A DNA stretch of 64,000 nt from Lachnospira hominis (ex Liu et al. 2021) (GCF_014287955.1 NZ_JACOPD010000002.1:310001-374000), one strand, 5' to 3'. Shown: positions 42,785 to 53,600, numbered from the stretch's first letter. Numbers and translations are program-made. The notes: generated by a model from the sequence alone, not told the origin.

Positions 42785-44383
42785 TTACATAAGCGGTGCA
42801 AGCAGTCTTAATATCTGTCCTATTAGTTTTTTATGCCACGGATATTTTTTACAATCTTCTTCTGTAATCTTCTGACATTTTTCAAGTGTTTTCTGATAAT
42901 CATTTTCGATATCTGCCACAACATCATTTTTATAAATATATGCTCCGCACTCAAAATGAAGATATAAACTTCTGAAATCAAGATTAACAGTTCCAACAGT
43001 CGCACGGCAGTCATCACTTATGAATTCCTTTGCATGGACAAATCCAGGTGTGTATTCATATATATTAACGCCATGTTTTATAAGTTCCGGATAATATGTT
43101 CTTGCCAGAAGATATGCATAAACCTTATCAGGGATATGCGGCATGATTATAGTTGTCTCAACGCCCCTTGCTGCACAATATCTCAAAGCGGCAATCATCT
43201 CATCATCCAATATAAGATATGGTGTCATAATATGAACATATCGCTGTGCCCTGTTTAATATGTCAATGTATACACGTTTTCCTATTCTCTCAGATGAAAA
43301 TGGGCTGTCACCATATGGAATGACATATCCATTACTGCGGATAAGTTCATTTTTCAAATCAAAATCATTCAGACATTCATCCTTATCAAAATTAATAATA
43401 TAATTATCAATTTCTTCCTGTTCAATTCTGTCCTTCTTACCGGCTACATTCCACATTTTCAAAAACATGTACGTAAAACTTTTTACAGCATCGCCTTTTA
43501 CCATAACTGCTGTATCTTTCCAATGTCCGAATCTGTCAAGTTTATCAATATACTCATCAGCAAGATTAATTCCTCCTGTAAACGCAGTCTTGCCGTCAAC
43601 TATAAGTATTTTTCTGTGGTCACGGTTATTCTGTACTGTAGAAAGGACCGGCTTTATCTGTGAAAACGGTCTTGATTTTATTCCCATATTTTCAAGTTCT
43701 TTGTAATATCCATATGGAAGCAATGCAAGCGAGCACATTCCATCATACATAAAACGGACTTCTACGCCCTGTGAAGCCTTTAACTTTAATATATCTAGAA
43801 TGCTTCTCCACATATAGCTGTCAGTCACTATGAAATATTCCATAAAAATAAACTTTTCTGCAGCCATGAGCTGCTTTTTCATCTCTTCAAACTTGAACTC
43901 GCCAAGCGGAAAGAACTCAATATCATTATCATAATACGCCGGAAAGTCACCGGCATTATGTAAATAAGAAGCCAGCCCTCGTTCTCCGTGCAGCTCACTT
44001 TTAAGCTTTTCGAGCACTGCATCACTTGTTTTGGCTTTCTCATGCAGCTGTTTATCAATCGATGCAAGTCTAGACCTCATAATCTTAGTGCCAAGCTGCA
44101 GATTAACAAATACATATATCATGGTTCCGAATATAGGTATTATAAGCACCGGTATAATCCATGCCATCTTAAACGCCGAATTGGTATCCTCATTAAAAAT
44201 ATGTATGACAACAAACATACCAAGAAGTACAAATAATAAATGTATAAGCACAGAATATCTGTACAGCCAGTTGATAAGTATGAAGAAAAATGCAAACTGC
44301 ATCAGAATTGCAATTATTACAAATGCTGTACGTCCAAAAAGAACTCTTGTTATTTTTTTCAGTTTCTGTGTCGATTTCTTCAT
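42785..44383 (-). CDS. cls: Cardiolipin synthase
   Basis: 532 aa phospholipase-D superfamily enzyme that condenses two phosphatidylglycerols. Two N-terminal helices (FVIIAILMQFAFFFILINWL, LLFVLLGMFVVIHIF) precede a PLD nuclease-like pair of HKD motifs: HRKILIVDGKTAFTGGINLA near residue 230 and HAKEFISDDCRATVGTVNLD near residue 455. ATG 44383 (MKKSTQKLKKITRVLF) follows AGAGGTATTGAAT; the codons further upstream lack a ribosome binding site. Monocistronic, between gltD and the HPr operon. Confidence 0.93.
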   Translation of the reverse strand: MKKSTQKLKKITRVLFGRTAFVIIAILMQFAFFFILINWLYRYSVLIHLLFVLLGMFVVIHIFNEDTNSAFKMAWIIPVLIIPIFGTMIYVFVNLQLGTKIMRSRLASIDKQLHEKAKTSDAVLEKLKSELHGERGLASYLHNAGDFPAYYDNDIEFFPLGEFKFEEMKKQLMAAEKFIFMEYFIVTDSYMWRSILDILKLKASQGVEVRFMYDGMCSLALLPYGYYKELENMGIKSRPFSQIKPVLSTVQNNRDHRKILIVDGKTAFTGGINLADEYIDKLDRFGHWKDTAVMVKGDAVKSFTYMFLKMWNVAGKKDRIEQEEIDNYIINFDKDECLNDFDLKNELIRSNGYVIPYGDSPFSSERIGKRVYIDILNRAQRYVHIMTPYLILDDEMIAALRYCAARGVETTIIMPHIPDKVYAYLLARTYYPELIKHGVNIYEYTPGFVHAKEFISDDCRATVGTVNLDFRSLYLHFECGAYIYKNDVVADIENDYQKTLEKCQKITEEDCKKYPWHKKLIGQILRLLAPLM

Positions 44384-44504
44384 ATTCAATACCTCTTGCA
44401 CTATAACTCTCTATCTGACTAATTGCTCTGATTAATATTTATAATATCATTTTTTCTATTTTATTTCCACTCCCTGGCAGATTTTTATATTATTAATCCA
44501 AAAA

Positions 44505-44533
44505 TGCCGCCACTTTTTATCAAAGCGGCAGCA
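44505..44533 (-). terminator. Terminator of the gltBD operon
   Basis: Minus strand TGCTGCCGCTTT-GATA-AAAAGTGGCGGCA with G-T pairs, followed by TTTTTGG; 22 nt after the gltD stop. Confidence 0.85.
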
Positions 44534-44554
44534 TCTGTTTTGCTATATTAATTT

Positions 44555-46039
44555 TTAAAGATTTGTATATCCCATCAGATATTTATCTACCTCTCTTGCA
44601 CAATCACGGCCCTGACGGATAGCCTTTACAACAAGAGACTGACCTGTATGGCAGTCACCGGCAGTAAATACACCCGCTGCATTTGTTGCAAACTTTCCTT
44701 CTTCTGTCTTGATATTTGTACGTTCAGTAAGTTCAACACCAAATGCATCTGTGACATATTTCTGTGTTCCAAGAAATCCTGCGGCAATAAGAACAAGCTC
44801 ACAAGGAAGTTCCTTCTCTGTTCCCTCTACAGGAACCATCATTCTTCTTCCAGTTTTCTCGTCAACTTTGGACTCGAGGCTTATAACAACAACTTTCTCA
44901 AGATTTCCTTTTTTATCTTTCTTGAATTCTTTTACTGTTGTTGTATAAATTCGTGGATCATGTCCAAATACCGCTATTGCCTCTTCCTGACCGTAATCAG
45001 TCTTGCATACAAGCGGCCACTGTGGCCATGGATTACTCTCCCTTCTTGTATCAGGTGCCTTAGGCATCATCTCAAGCTGTGTAACTGATTTGCAGCCATG
45101 TCTTATACATGTTCCGACACAGTCATTGCCTGTATCACCGCCACCTATTACAATAACATTTTTATCTTTTGCTGATATAAATTTGCCATCGCTCAAATCA
45201 GAATCGAGAAGGCTCTTTGTAGTTGCTTTAAGAAAATCTACGGCAAAATAAATTCCATTGGCATCCCTTCCCGGAGCATTGATATCTCTTGGATTAGAAG
45301 CTCCGCATGCAAGTACAACTGCATCATACTCATCAACAAGCTTTTTTGCCTTGATTTTTTCTCCGACATTTGCTTCTGTTACGAACTCAATTCCTTCAGC
45401 TTTCATTACTTCAAGTTTTCTGTCTATAATATGTTTTTCAAGCTTCATATTAGGAATGCCATATCTTAAAAGTCCGCCGATTCTGTCAGCCCTTTCAAAT
45501 ACTGTAACATTATGTCCTCTCGTATTTAGCTGGTCTGCAACTGCAAGTCCGGCAGGACCTGATCCTACAACCGCTATTCTTTTACCGGTTCTTACCTTTG
45601 GAGGCTTTGGACCTGCCCAGCCATTAGCATAGGCATGTTCAATAATAGCCATTTCATTTTCTTTCGTGCAGACTGCATCACCATTAAGACCACATGTACA
45701 TGCTTTCTCACAGAGTGCAGGACACACGCGGCTTGTAAATTCAGGGAAATTACTTGTCTTATGAAGCCTGTTATATGCCTGCTCCCAGTTTCCTGTGTAT
45801 ACAAGGTCATTCCATTCAGGAATAAGATTGTTTAAAGGACATCCTGACGTCATTCCTTTAATATTCATTCCTGACTGGCAGAACGGAACACCGCAGTCCA
45901 TGCATCTTGCACTCTGACATCTCTGCTCTGCCTCTGAAAGTGGTGTATGAAACTCATTAAAATTCTTTATTCTCTCTTTTGGCGAAACAGCTTTTGCTTC
46001 TTTTCGCTCATATTCTAAAAATCCTGTTGGCTTTCCCAT
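44555..46039 (-). CDS. gltD: Glutamate synthase small subunit
   Basis: 494 aa NADPH-dependent FAD/FeS subunit that feeds electrons to GltB. The N-terminal four-cysteine segments are RCMDCGVPFCQ, SGCPLNN and CPALCEKACTCG. FAD fold AVVGSGPAGLAVADQL and NADPH fold VIVIGGGDTGNDCVG follow, then TAGDCHTGQSLVVKAIRQG. ATG 46039 (MGKPTGFLEYERKEA) has AAAGGAG upstream; the longer frame would add 24 residues with no ribosome binding site. Gap of 55 nt after gltB. Confidence 0.96.
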   Translation of the reverse strand: MGKPTGFLEYERKEAKAVSPKERIKNFNEFHTPLSEAEQRCQSARCMDCGVPFCQSGMNIKGMTSGCPLNNLIPEWNDLVYTGNWEQAYNRLHKTSNFPEFTSRVCPALCEKACTCGLNGDAVCTKENEMAIIEHAYANGWAGPKPPKVRTGKRIAVVGSGPAGLAVADQLNTRGHNVTVFERADRIGGLLRYGIPNMKLEKHIIDRKLEVMKAEGIEFVTEANVGEKIKAKKLVDEYDAVVLACGASNPRDINAPGRDANGIYFAVDFLKATTKSLLDSDLSDGKFISAKDKNVIVIGGGDTGNDCVGTCIRHGCKSVTQLEMMPKAPDTRRESNPWPQWPLVCKTDYGQEEAIAVFGHDPRIYTTTVKEFKKDKKGNLEKVVVISLESKVDEKTGRRMMVPVEGTEKELPCELVLIAAGFLGTQKYVTDAFGVELTERTNIKTEEGKFATNAAGVFTAGDCHTGQSLVVKAIRQGRDCAREVDKYLMGYTNL

Positions 46040-46094
46040 ACGTATCTCCTTTCCATCAAACGAACCGATGTGATGTGTGCCTCGTCTGTGCACA

Positions 46095-49000
46095 TCACTT
46101 TGTGGCCGCATAAAATGCTTCTATCTGAGCCTGCTCACTGCTAAGTCCTTTTTCTTCCATCTGGACTATTGTATTTAACATCTTCTTATAATCGTGAGGT
46201 ATGATTCTCTTGAACTTTGGAAGGTATTCACCAAAATTATCAAGAACTTCTTTGCCTTTCTTTGAATTTGTATATGCAACATGTTCTGTAATCAAATCTT
46301 TTAATTCAAGTACATCATACTTATCTGTTACAGGTTCAATTGATACAAGCTGTTTATTCATTCTCTTATAAAGGCTTGTATCTTCATCAAGAACGTATGC
46401 GATACCGCCGCTCATACCTGCTGCAAAGTTCTTTCCTGTTCTGCCAAGTACAACCACACGGCCGCCTGTCATGTATTCACATCCATGGTCACCGCAACCC
46501 TCTACAACCGCTGTAGCACCTGAATTTCTTACGCAGAAACGCTCTCCGGCAACACCATTGATAAATGCTTTACCGCTTGTAGCTCCATAAAGTGCAACAT
46601 TACCTATGATGATATTTTCATCTTCTTTATAAGCACATCCTGTAGGCGGATATACAATAAGTTTACCGCCTGAAAGGCCCTTTCCGAAGTAATCGTTGCT
46701 GTCGCCGACAAGTTCAAGCGTAAGTCCCTTAGGTATGAATGCACCAAAGCTCTGTCCGCCGGCACCGTTACATTTTACTGTAAATGTATCTTCATCAAGT
46801 GTCTCACCAAATCTTCTTGTAATCTCAGCACCGAGAAGAGTACCGACTGCACGGTCTGTATTAGTTACATCTACCTCAACACTTCTCTTCTGTTTTTCAT
46901 CAAGTGCCGTTGCAAATTTCTTCAAGAGAACTTTCTCATCAACTGTCTTTTCAAGCTGGAAATCATATACATTTTTCTTATCGTAATGAATCTTTGCAGC
47001 TTCCTTAATATATGGATTATCAAGAATCTGTGAAAGATCAACATTCTTTGAACGTCCGCTGCCAGGAACATCTCTCTGTTCGAGTAAATCTGTTCTTCCG
47101 ACAAGTTCATCAACTGTCTTCACACCAAGTTTTGCCATGTATTCACGAAGTTCTTCTGCTATAAATCTCATAAAGTTGACAACGTATTCAGGTTTTCCTG
47201 TAAATCTCTTACGAAGTTCAGGATTCTGTGTTGCAACACCTACAGGACATGTATCAAGATTACATACTCTCATCATTACACAACCCATTGTTACAAGCGG
47301 TGCTGTTGCAAAACCAAATTCTTCAGCACCAAGCATAGCTGCAATCGCAACATCACGGCCACTCATAAGCTTACCATCTGTCTCAATAATTACCTTATTA
47401 CGAAGTCCGTTCATAGTAAGTGTCTGATGTGCCTCTGCAAGTCCGAGTTCCCATGGAAGTCCGGCATTGTGGATAGAACTTCTCGGAGCCGCACCTGTAC
47501 CGCCATCATAACCTGATATAAGAATTACCTGTGCACCTGCTTTTGCAACACCAGAAGCAACTGTACCAACACCTGCCTCTGATACAAGCTTAACTGAAAT
47601 ACGTGCATTTTTGTTCGCATTTTTTAAATCATATATAAGCTGTGCCAAGTCCTCGATAGAGTAAATATCGTGATGTGGTGGAGGTGAAATAAGTGATACA
47701 CCCGGTGTTGAAAGACGTGTCTTTGCAATCCATGGATATACCTTCTTTCCAGGTAAATGGCCGCCTTCACCAGGCTTTGCACCCTGTGCCATCTTAATCT
47801 GTATTTCCTGTGCACTTACAAGATACTTAGATGTTACACCGAAACGTCCTGACGCAACCTGCTTGATTGCTGAACATCTGTTTAATCCGTCAGATCCTAC
47901 AGTAAGTCTGTCCTCATCTTCACCGCCCTCGCCTGAATTTGACTTGCCGTGAAGCATATTCATTGCAATTGCCATTGTCTCATGTGCTTCTTTTGAAATA
48001 GAACCGTAAGACATAGCACCTGTCTTAAATCTTCTTACAATCGAATCAACACTTTCAACTTCATCAATATTAATTCCTTTCTTAGGAAATCTGATGTCCA
48101 TAAGTCCACGAAGATTCATGGCACCTGTATCTTTATTTACAAGCTTTGTATATTCCTTGAAAATCTTATAATCACCTGTTCTTGTTGCAAGCTGTAAAAG
48201 GTGAATTGTCTGCGGATTGTAAAGATGCTCTTCTTTTCCGCTTCTTAACTTATGTGCACCATTGCTGTCAAGTGTTGTATCAGTAGGAAGTCCCAATGGG
48301 TCAAATGCCTTAGAATGAAGTGTTTCAACATCCTCCTGGATATCTTTAAGGCTTATACCTTCAATTCTGCTCACTGTACCCTTGAAATATTTATTAATAA
48401 CATCTGAATCAATACCTATTGCCTCAAAAATCTTAGCACCCTGATATGACTGTATTGTTGAAATACCCATCTTTGCAGCAATTTTAACAATTCCGCCAAG
48501 TATCGCATTGTTATAATCATCTACAGCAGCATAATAATCTTTATCAAGCATATTAAGGTCTATTAATTCCTGAATGCTCTCCTGTGCAAGATATGGATTA
48601 ATTGCTGATGCACCATATCCTAACAGTGTTGCAAAATGATGGACATCTCTTGGCTCACCACTCTCAAGAATAACAGCCATTGCAGTTCTTTTCTTTGTCT
48701 GTACAAGGTACTGCTGAAGTGCAGATACAGCAAGAAGCGAAGGAATTGCAACATGATTTTCGTCAACACCGCGGTCAGAAAGAATTATAATATTTGCACC
48801 CTCTCTGTGTGCTCTGTCAACCTCTACAAAGAGATGGTCAATTGCTTTTTCAAGAGATGTATTCTTATAATAAATAATAGGAATTGTCTCTACCTTAAAT
48901 CCGTCAACCTTCATATTTTTAATCTTCAAAAGGTCTGTATTTGTAAGGATTGGGTCATTAATCTTTAACTGTTTACAGTTTTCTGCTTTTTCTTCAAGGA

Positions 49001-50633
49001 CATTTCCATCTGTTCCGAGATAAACAGTTGTTGATGTTACAACTTTTTCACGGATTGAATCTATAGGCGGATTTGTTACCTGTGCAAAAAGCTGTTTAAA
49101 ATAATTAAATAATGGCTGATGTTTATTTGAAAGCACTGCAAGCGGTGTATCAATACCCATCGCACCAATTGACTCTGAACCGTTAAGTGCCATAGGAAGA
49201 ATAGATGTCTTCAAATCTTCATATGTATATCCGAATGCTTTCTGGAGTCTTGCTCTCTCTTCCTTTGTATGCATTGGCACTTTCTGATTTGGAATCTTTA
49301 AATCATGAAGCTGTACAAGGTTGTTATCAAGCCATTCGCCATAAGGCTGCTTTGTTGCATATTTTTCTTTTAACTCATCATCATCTATAAGTTCGCCCTT
49401 TACTGTATCAACAAGAAGCATTTTACCAGGTCTTAATCTGTCCTTTACCTTGATTCTGCTCTCAGCAATCGGAAGGACTCCGACTTCTGAAGAAAGAATA
49501 AGATAACCGTCATTAGTTACATAATAGCGAGAAGGACGAAGGCCATTACGGTCAAGAACCGCACCCATTATATCACCATCAGAGAAAAGAATTGATGCAG
49601 GTCCATCCCATGGTTCCATCATAGTTGCATAATACTGATAAAAATCTTTCTTTTCCTGTGCCATTGCTTTGTTATTGCTCCATGGTTCAGGAATTGTAAT
49701 CATTACAGCAAGAGGAAGCGGCATGCCATTCATAACAAGGAATTCCAGTGTGTTATCAAGCATAGCTGAATCCGAACCATTGGTATTTACAACAGGTGTA
49801 ATCTTTGCCATCTCTGATTCAAGATATTCCGAATACATTGTCTCTTCTCTTGAAAGCATTCTGTCGGCATTACCCTTAATTGTGTTAATTTCACCATTAT
49901 GAACAATAAATCTGTTAGGATGAGCACGTTCCCAGCTAGGATTTGTATTAGTAGAGAATCTTGAATGGACAATTGCGATTGCTGATTCATAATCTGTGTC
50001 CTCCAAATCACCAAAGAACTGACGTAGCTGTCCTACAAGGAACATACCCTTGTATACAATAGTTCTGCTTGAAAGTGAAACTACATATGTATCTTCATTA
50101 GTCTGTTCAAAAACACGTCTTGCGACATACAGTTTTCTGTCAAAATCTATTCCCTTAGCCACATCTGCCGGTTTCTTCACAAAAGCCTGCATAATGTAAG
50201 GCATACAATCCACTGCTTTCTTACCAAGTATCTGAGGATAAGTAGGCACTTCTCTCCAGCCTAAGAATTCAAGACCTTCTTTTTCAACAATGATTTCAAA
50301 CATTTTTTTAGCCTGATTTCTCTTCAGTTCATCCTGTGGAAAGAAAAACATACCAACGCCGTATTCCCTCTCTTCACCAATCTGGATTCCAAGTGGTTTT
50401 ACCGCCTTCTTGAAAAACTTGTGTGAAATCTGAAGAAGAATACCAACACCATCACCTGTTTTTCCTTCTGCATCTTTTCCGGCTCTGTGTTCCAGATTCT
50501 CAACAATACTTAATGCATCTGAAACTGTCTGGTGTGTCTTAATTCCCTTGATGCTTACAACGGCACCGATACCGCAGTTATCATGTTCAAAGCTCGGACT
50601 GTACAGTCCCGGCTGTCTGCTCTGTTTTTCCAT
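46095..50633 (-). CDS. gltB: Glutamate synthase large subunit
   Basis: 1512 aa. It makes two glutamates from glutamine and 2-oxoglutarate. The N-terminal class II glutaminase has its nucleophile Cys20 in DNCGIGAVV, so 19 residues are probably removed. The central FMN domain includes GAMSYGSISKEAHETMA, and the 3Fe-4S cysteines are CVMMRVCNLDTCPVG near residue 1130. The C-terminal GXGXG domain (FCVRNSGATAVVEGCGDHGC) is present. ATG 50633 follows AAAGGATG. A strong promoter stands 43-71 nt upstream. First gene of gltBD. Confidence 0.97.
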   Translation of the reverse strand: MEKQSRQPGLYSPSFEHDNCGIGAVVSIKGIKTHQTVSDALSIVENLEHRAGKDAEGKTGDGVGILLQISHKFFKKAVKPLGIQIGEEREYGVGMFFFPQDELKRNQAKKMFEIIVEKEGLEFLGWREVPTYPQILGKKAVDCMPYIMQAFVKKPADVAKGIDFDRKLYVARRVFEQTNEDTYVVSLSSRTIVYKGMFLVGQLRQFFGDLEDTDYESAIAIVHSRFSTNTNPSWERAHPNRFIVHNGEINTIKGNADRMLSREETMYSEYLESEMAKITPVVNTNGSDSAMLDNTLEFLVMNGMPLPLAVMITIPEPWSNNKAMAQEKKDFYQYYATMMEPWDGPASILFSDGDIMGAVLDRNGLRPSRYYVTNDGYLILSSEVGVLPIAESRIKVKDRLRPGKMLLVDTVKGELIDDDELKEKYATKQPYGEWLDNNLVQLHDLKIPNQKVPMHTKEERARLQKAFGYTYEDLKTSILPMALNGSESIGAMGIDTPLAVLSNKHQPLFNYFKQLFAQVTNPPIDSIREKVVTSTTVYLGTDGNVLEEKAENCKQLKINDPILTNTDLLKIKNMKVDGFKVETIPIIYYKNTSLEKAIDHLFVEVDRAHREGANIIILSDRGVDENHVAIPSLLAVSALQQYLVQTKKRTAMAVILESGEPRDVHHFATLLGYGASAINPYLAQESIQELIDLNMLDKDYYAAVDDYNNAILGGIVKIAAKMGISTIQSYQGAKIFEAIGIDSDVINKYFKGTVSRIEGISLKDIQEDVETLHSKAFDPLGLPTDTTLDSNGAHKLRSGKEEHLYNPQTIHLLQLATRTGDYKIFKEYTKLVNKDTGAMNLRGLMDIRFPKKGINIDEVESVDSIVRRFKTGAMSYGSISKEAHETMAIAMNMLHGKSNSGEGGEDEDRLTVGSDGLNRCSAIKQVASGRFGVTSKYLVSAQEIQIKMAQGAKPGEGGHLPGKKVYPWIAKTRLSTPGVSLISPPPHHDIYSIEDLAQLIYDLKNANKNARISVKLVSEAGVGTVASGVAKAGAQVILISGYDGGTGAAPRSSIHNAGLPWELGLAEAHQTLTMNGLRNKVIIETDGKLMSGRDVAIAAMLGAEEFGFATAPLVTMGCVMMRVCNLDTCPVGVATQNPELRKRFTGKPEYVVNFMRFIAEELREYMAKLGVKTVDELVGRTDLLEQRDVPGSGRSKNVDLSQILDNPYIKEAAKIHYDKKNVYDFQLEKTVDEKVLLKKFATALDEKQKRSVEVDVTNTDRAVGTLLGAEITRRFGETLDEDTFTVKCNGAGGQSFGAFIPKGLTLELVGDSNDYFGKGLSGGKLIVYPPTGCAYKEDENIIIGNVALYGATSGKAFINGVAGERFCVRNSGATAVVEGCGDHGCEYMTGGRVVVLGRTGKNFAAGMSGGIAYVLDEDTSLYKRMNKQLVSIEPVTDKYDVLELKDLITEHVAYTNSKKGKEVLDNFGEYLPKFKRIIPHDYKKMLNTIVQMEEKGLSSEQAQIEAFYAATK

Positions 50634-50675
50634 AAGTCGTTATCATCCTTTCGCAATGGTTTTTTCTTGTCCTAT

Positions 50676-50704
50676 AATATACGCCATTTTTATATGCGTG
50701 TAAA
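50676..50704 (-). promoter_or_regulatory. Promoter of gltBD
   Basis: Minus strand TTTACA (50699-50704), 17-nt spacer, TATATT (50676-50681). No T-box or terminator leader is seen between it and gltB. Confidence 0.7.
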
Positions 50705-50975
50705 TATCTTTTTTTAAATATTTGTCTGATTATTTATCATTTCGCTTAATTTTATTATATTATCTGTAATTTTACTTGTTTTTCTTAGTATTTATTACAG
50801 TTTAGATGTAATTTTATTAGTTTTTCACGAAATCAATTTAAATTTTATTTTTCATAATTTATATTATACATGTATCAATCATTAAATTGTGTCTGAATTG
50901 TTCATATCTTTTTTACTGTTTGTTTTGCAAATCGCTTGTTTTTTGTCCGATATTATGTTTGAATCTAAAAAATAA
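50705..50975. other. AT-rich spacer upstream of gltB promoter
   Basis: About 270 bp, very AT-rich. I see no gene, RNA or repeat here beyond weak promoter-like strings (for instance minus-strand TATAAT near 50865). Possible regulator-binding sites cannot be singled out by eye. Confidence 0.5.
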
Positions 50976-51020
50976 AGGCTGATTCGCAAAATTTTATTTT
51001 AAAATTCAGCGAACCAGCCT
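50976..51020 (-). terminator. Terminator of the lipid kinase gene
   Basis: AGGCTG-A-TTCGC paired with GCGAA-C-CAGCCT around a 21-nt AT loop (inner AAAATTTT/AAAATT pairing possible), followed on the minus strand by TTTATTTTTTAG. About 50 nt after the stop at 51073. Confidence 0.88.
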
Positions 51021-51072
51021 AAAATTATAAACTAATTTCTATTTTTTCTTAAATTTATAAAGTTATACACAT

Positions 51073-51981
51073 CTAACTTTTCTTCTTTTTTCCTCTGACA
51101 ATGAAATCCACCGCTTTGGGCATTACATCAAATACTGTCTTTTTAAGCGAACCTCCAAACTCTCCATCAAGAGTCCATGCTATTTCATTTGGAGATTCAA
51201 ATTCAACATGATTGGTCTTAAATGAACATACCATATCCGTCTCATCAAACTTCTGTGTCATAAAAGCATTGACAAGCTGCTGCAGGTCCATAGGATTCTT
51301 TATTTCACGTATGAGTGTCACTTCAAACAGACCATCCTGCAAATCAGTAGAACCACCTACAAGAAACTTCATGCCGCCAACTGATTTTGTATTACTTACC
51401 ATTCCATATACAAAGTTTCCTTCAACATTCTTTATATCGCTTTTTACTCTTACATAGCATGGCTTTAATGTCATAAACTGCTTAGCAGCTTCAATTATAT
51501 ATGCCTGATGTCCAAGTACATTTTTCAGTTGCTGCGGAGTATTATATGAAACCTCTGTAAAAGCCCCGAATGCAGCAACATAATTAAAACTTCTCTGTCC
51601 GTCAACCATTCCTATATCACAGTTGAATGTTCTTCCTTTTACAATAACCTTAGCTGCTTCAATCATATCTTTGGGAATTCCGAGACTCCTGGCAAAATCG
51701 TTAGTTGTACCGCTTGGAATATATCCTATAGGAATTCTTTCATCAAGATGCAATACCGCACCAACAGTCTCATTAAGCGTTCCATCGCCACCGCTGCACA
51801 CTATGACATCATGTGACAAGCCATTTTCTATAATATAATTATATCCATCCATGGCAGCTTTTGTAGGATATACCGTAACATCATATCCGCCTTCTGAAAA
51901 TATCTGTACTATCTGCATAAGTTTATTCTTTAATTGTGCCTTACCCGAATTGGGATTAAATACAAATAATAACTTCTTCAT
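51073..51981 (-). CDS. Diacylglycerol kinase-like lipid kinase (DgkB/YegS family)
   Basis: 302 aa. DAGK catalytic signature VCSGGDGTLNETVGAV near residue 60 and IGYIPSGTTNDFARSLGI near residue 90 are typical; N-terminal KKLLFVFNPNSGKAQLKNKL is also conserved. The family phosphorylates diacylglycerol or related lipids and recycles lipid from lipoteichoic acid synthesis. ATG 51981 has AGGAGAG upstream. It follows the MBL nuclease gene by 20 nt, probably in one transcript. Confidence 0.92.
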   Translation of the reverse strand: MKKLLFVFNPNSGKAQLKNKLMQIVQIFSEGGYDVTVYPTKAAMDGYNYIIENGLSHDVIVCSGGDGTLNETVGAVLHLDERIPIGYIPSGTTNDFARSLGIPKDMIEAAKVIVKGRTFNCDIGMVDGQRSFNYVAAFGAFTEVSYNTPQQLKNVLGHQAYIIEAAKQFMTLKPCYVRVKSDIKNVEGNFVYGMVSNTKSVGGMKFLVGGSTDLQDGLFEVTLIREIKNPMDLQQLVNAFMTQKFDETDMVCSFKTNHVEFESPNEIAWTLDGEFGGSLKKTVFDVMPKAVDFIVRGKKKKS

Positions 51982-52001
51982 AAACTCTCCTGTGCTTATT
52001 A

Positions 52002-53600
52002 TCATCTATCCCACTTATCACACAAAGCATTTATCTGGTCAGCAAATTTTGCAAGATCTTTATTTGCCCCTCCTTCATTGTGGGTTATAACAGTCATAAG
52101 TCTCTGTCCGGCTGCAACAAGTCTTGCAAATACGCCCTGATTACGCTTAACAACTGTCCTTCTTGACTTCTTCTGTTCATTACCATGTGAAATCTCAACA
52201 TTACCGGCAAGATCATAAACAGCTCCGGTGTAAGGTGCAAGTGTATCATATCCGTACGCATCGTGAAGTAATGCCGCAAAACTATCACATACTGAATCTT
52301 CACCATGAACTATAAATACCTTCTGTGGCTTCTTTTCAAATGAATTAATCCACTTTACCAGACCTTCCCTGTCTGCGTGTCCGCTTGTTCCAGGAAGCTG
52401 TGCAATCTCAGCACTTACCTGTATCGGTTCACCAAAAAGCTTAATTTCTTTGGCTCCCTCAACAATAGCACGGCCTGTTGTTCCGACTGCCTGATATCCC
52501 ACAAAAAGTATCGTACACTCCGGTCTCCAAAGGTTATGTTTCAGATGATGCCTTACACGTCCGGCCTCGCACATACCTGATGCAGATATAATTACTTTTG
52601 GCTTATTATCAAAATTAATCATCTTTGAGGCTTCACTTGTTGTGGCAAACTTCAACCCTTCAAATACAAGCGGGTTGATTCCTGCATCTATAAATTTCAT
52701 TGCTTCTTCATCAAAACATTCATGTGTATTTTTACCAAATATGTTAGTAGATTCAATTGCCAGCGGACTGTCAAGATATACATCAAATGGTCTGTCAATA
52801 AGCTTCTTTTCTTTAATTTCGCGTATAAAATATAAAAGTTCCTGTGTTCTTCCGACTGCAAATGAAGGAATTACAACATTACCTCCACGTTCAAATGTTC
52901 TCGTAAACACCTTTACAAGTTCTGCCGCATAATCAGGCGTTCCACCATGGCTTCTGTCGCCATATGTAGATTCCATAACAACGTAATCTGCATCTTTTAT
53001 ATATTCCGGGTCTTTTATAATAGGCTTATTAACATTACCTATATCTCCCGAAAATACAATTTTCTTTGAAATGCCATCTTCATCAATCCAGACTTCAATA
53101 CTTGCTGAACCAAGAAGATGTCCGGCATCTATAAATCTTATTGTAATTCCGTCGCATAAATCAATCTTTTCTGAATATGGACAGCCAACAAACTGTTTCA
53201 TAACATTAACAGCCGCATCCATATCATACAGCGGCACGAATTCTTTCAACGTACCGTTGGAACGTTTTGCTTTACGGTTACGCCATTCAGCCTCAAATTC
53301 CTGAATATGAGCACTGTCTTTAAGCATTATCTCACACAAATCCACAGTTGGTCTTGTTGTGTAAACTTTGCCTCTGAATCCATTTGTATACAAAAGCGGA
53401 ATCAATCCAGAATGGTCAATATGTGCATGTGTAAGTAATACATAATCAACTTCCGATGCCGGGATTGGCAGTTCCTGATTCTCATAAACATCATTCCCCT
53501 GCTCCATACCGCAGTCAACAAGTATATTCACACCACACGCCTGAAGAAAATGACAGCTTCCTGTTACTTCATGGTCAGCACCTAAAAAATTAAGTCTCAT
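52002..53600 (-). CDS. MBL-fold beta-CASP RNA-processing exonuclease-like protein
   Basis: 532 aa. Metallo-beta-lactamase core with HxHxDH motif LTHAHIDHSGLIPLL near residue 57, DAGHLLGSASIEVWI, VFSGDIGN and the beta-CASP region (SFAVGRTQELLYFI, SASGMCEAGRVRHHL), with the RMMBL domain KVFIVHGEDSVCDSFAALLH. These make it a YSH1/CPSF-like RNase-type protein, probably acting on RNA 5' ends; it is not RNase J. A C-terminal extension of about 75 residues (KKSRRTVVKRNQGVFAR...) is lysine/arginine-rich. GAGGGATAGTT precedes ATG 53600. Confidence 0.9.
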   Translation of the reverse strand: MRLNFLGADHEVTGSCHFLQACGVNILVDCGMEQGNDVYENQELPIPASEVDYVLLTHAHIDHSGLIPLLYTNGFRGKVYTTRPTVDLCEIMLKDSAHIQEFEAEWRNRKAKRSNGTLKEFVPLYDMDAAVNVMKQFVGCPYSEKIDLCDGITIRFIDAGHLLGSASIEVWIDEDGISKKIVFSGDIGNVNKPIIKDPEYIKDADYVVMESTYGDRSHGGTPDYAAELVKVFTRTFERGGNVVIPSFAVGRTQELLYFIREIKEKKLIDRPFDVYLDSPLAIESTNIFGKNTHECFDEEAMKFIDAGINPLVFEGLKFATTSEASKMINFDNKPKVIISASGMCEAGRVRHHLKHNLWRPECTILFVGYQAVGTTGRAIVEGAKEIKLFGEPIQVSAEIAQLPGTSGHADREGLVKWINSFEKKPQKVFIVHGEDSVCDSFAALLHDAYGYDTLAPYTGAVYDLAGNVEISHGNEQKKSRRTVVKRNQGVFARLVAAGQRLMTVITHNEGGANKDLAKFADQINALCDKWDR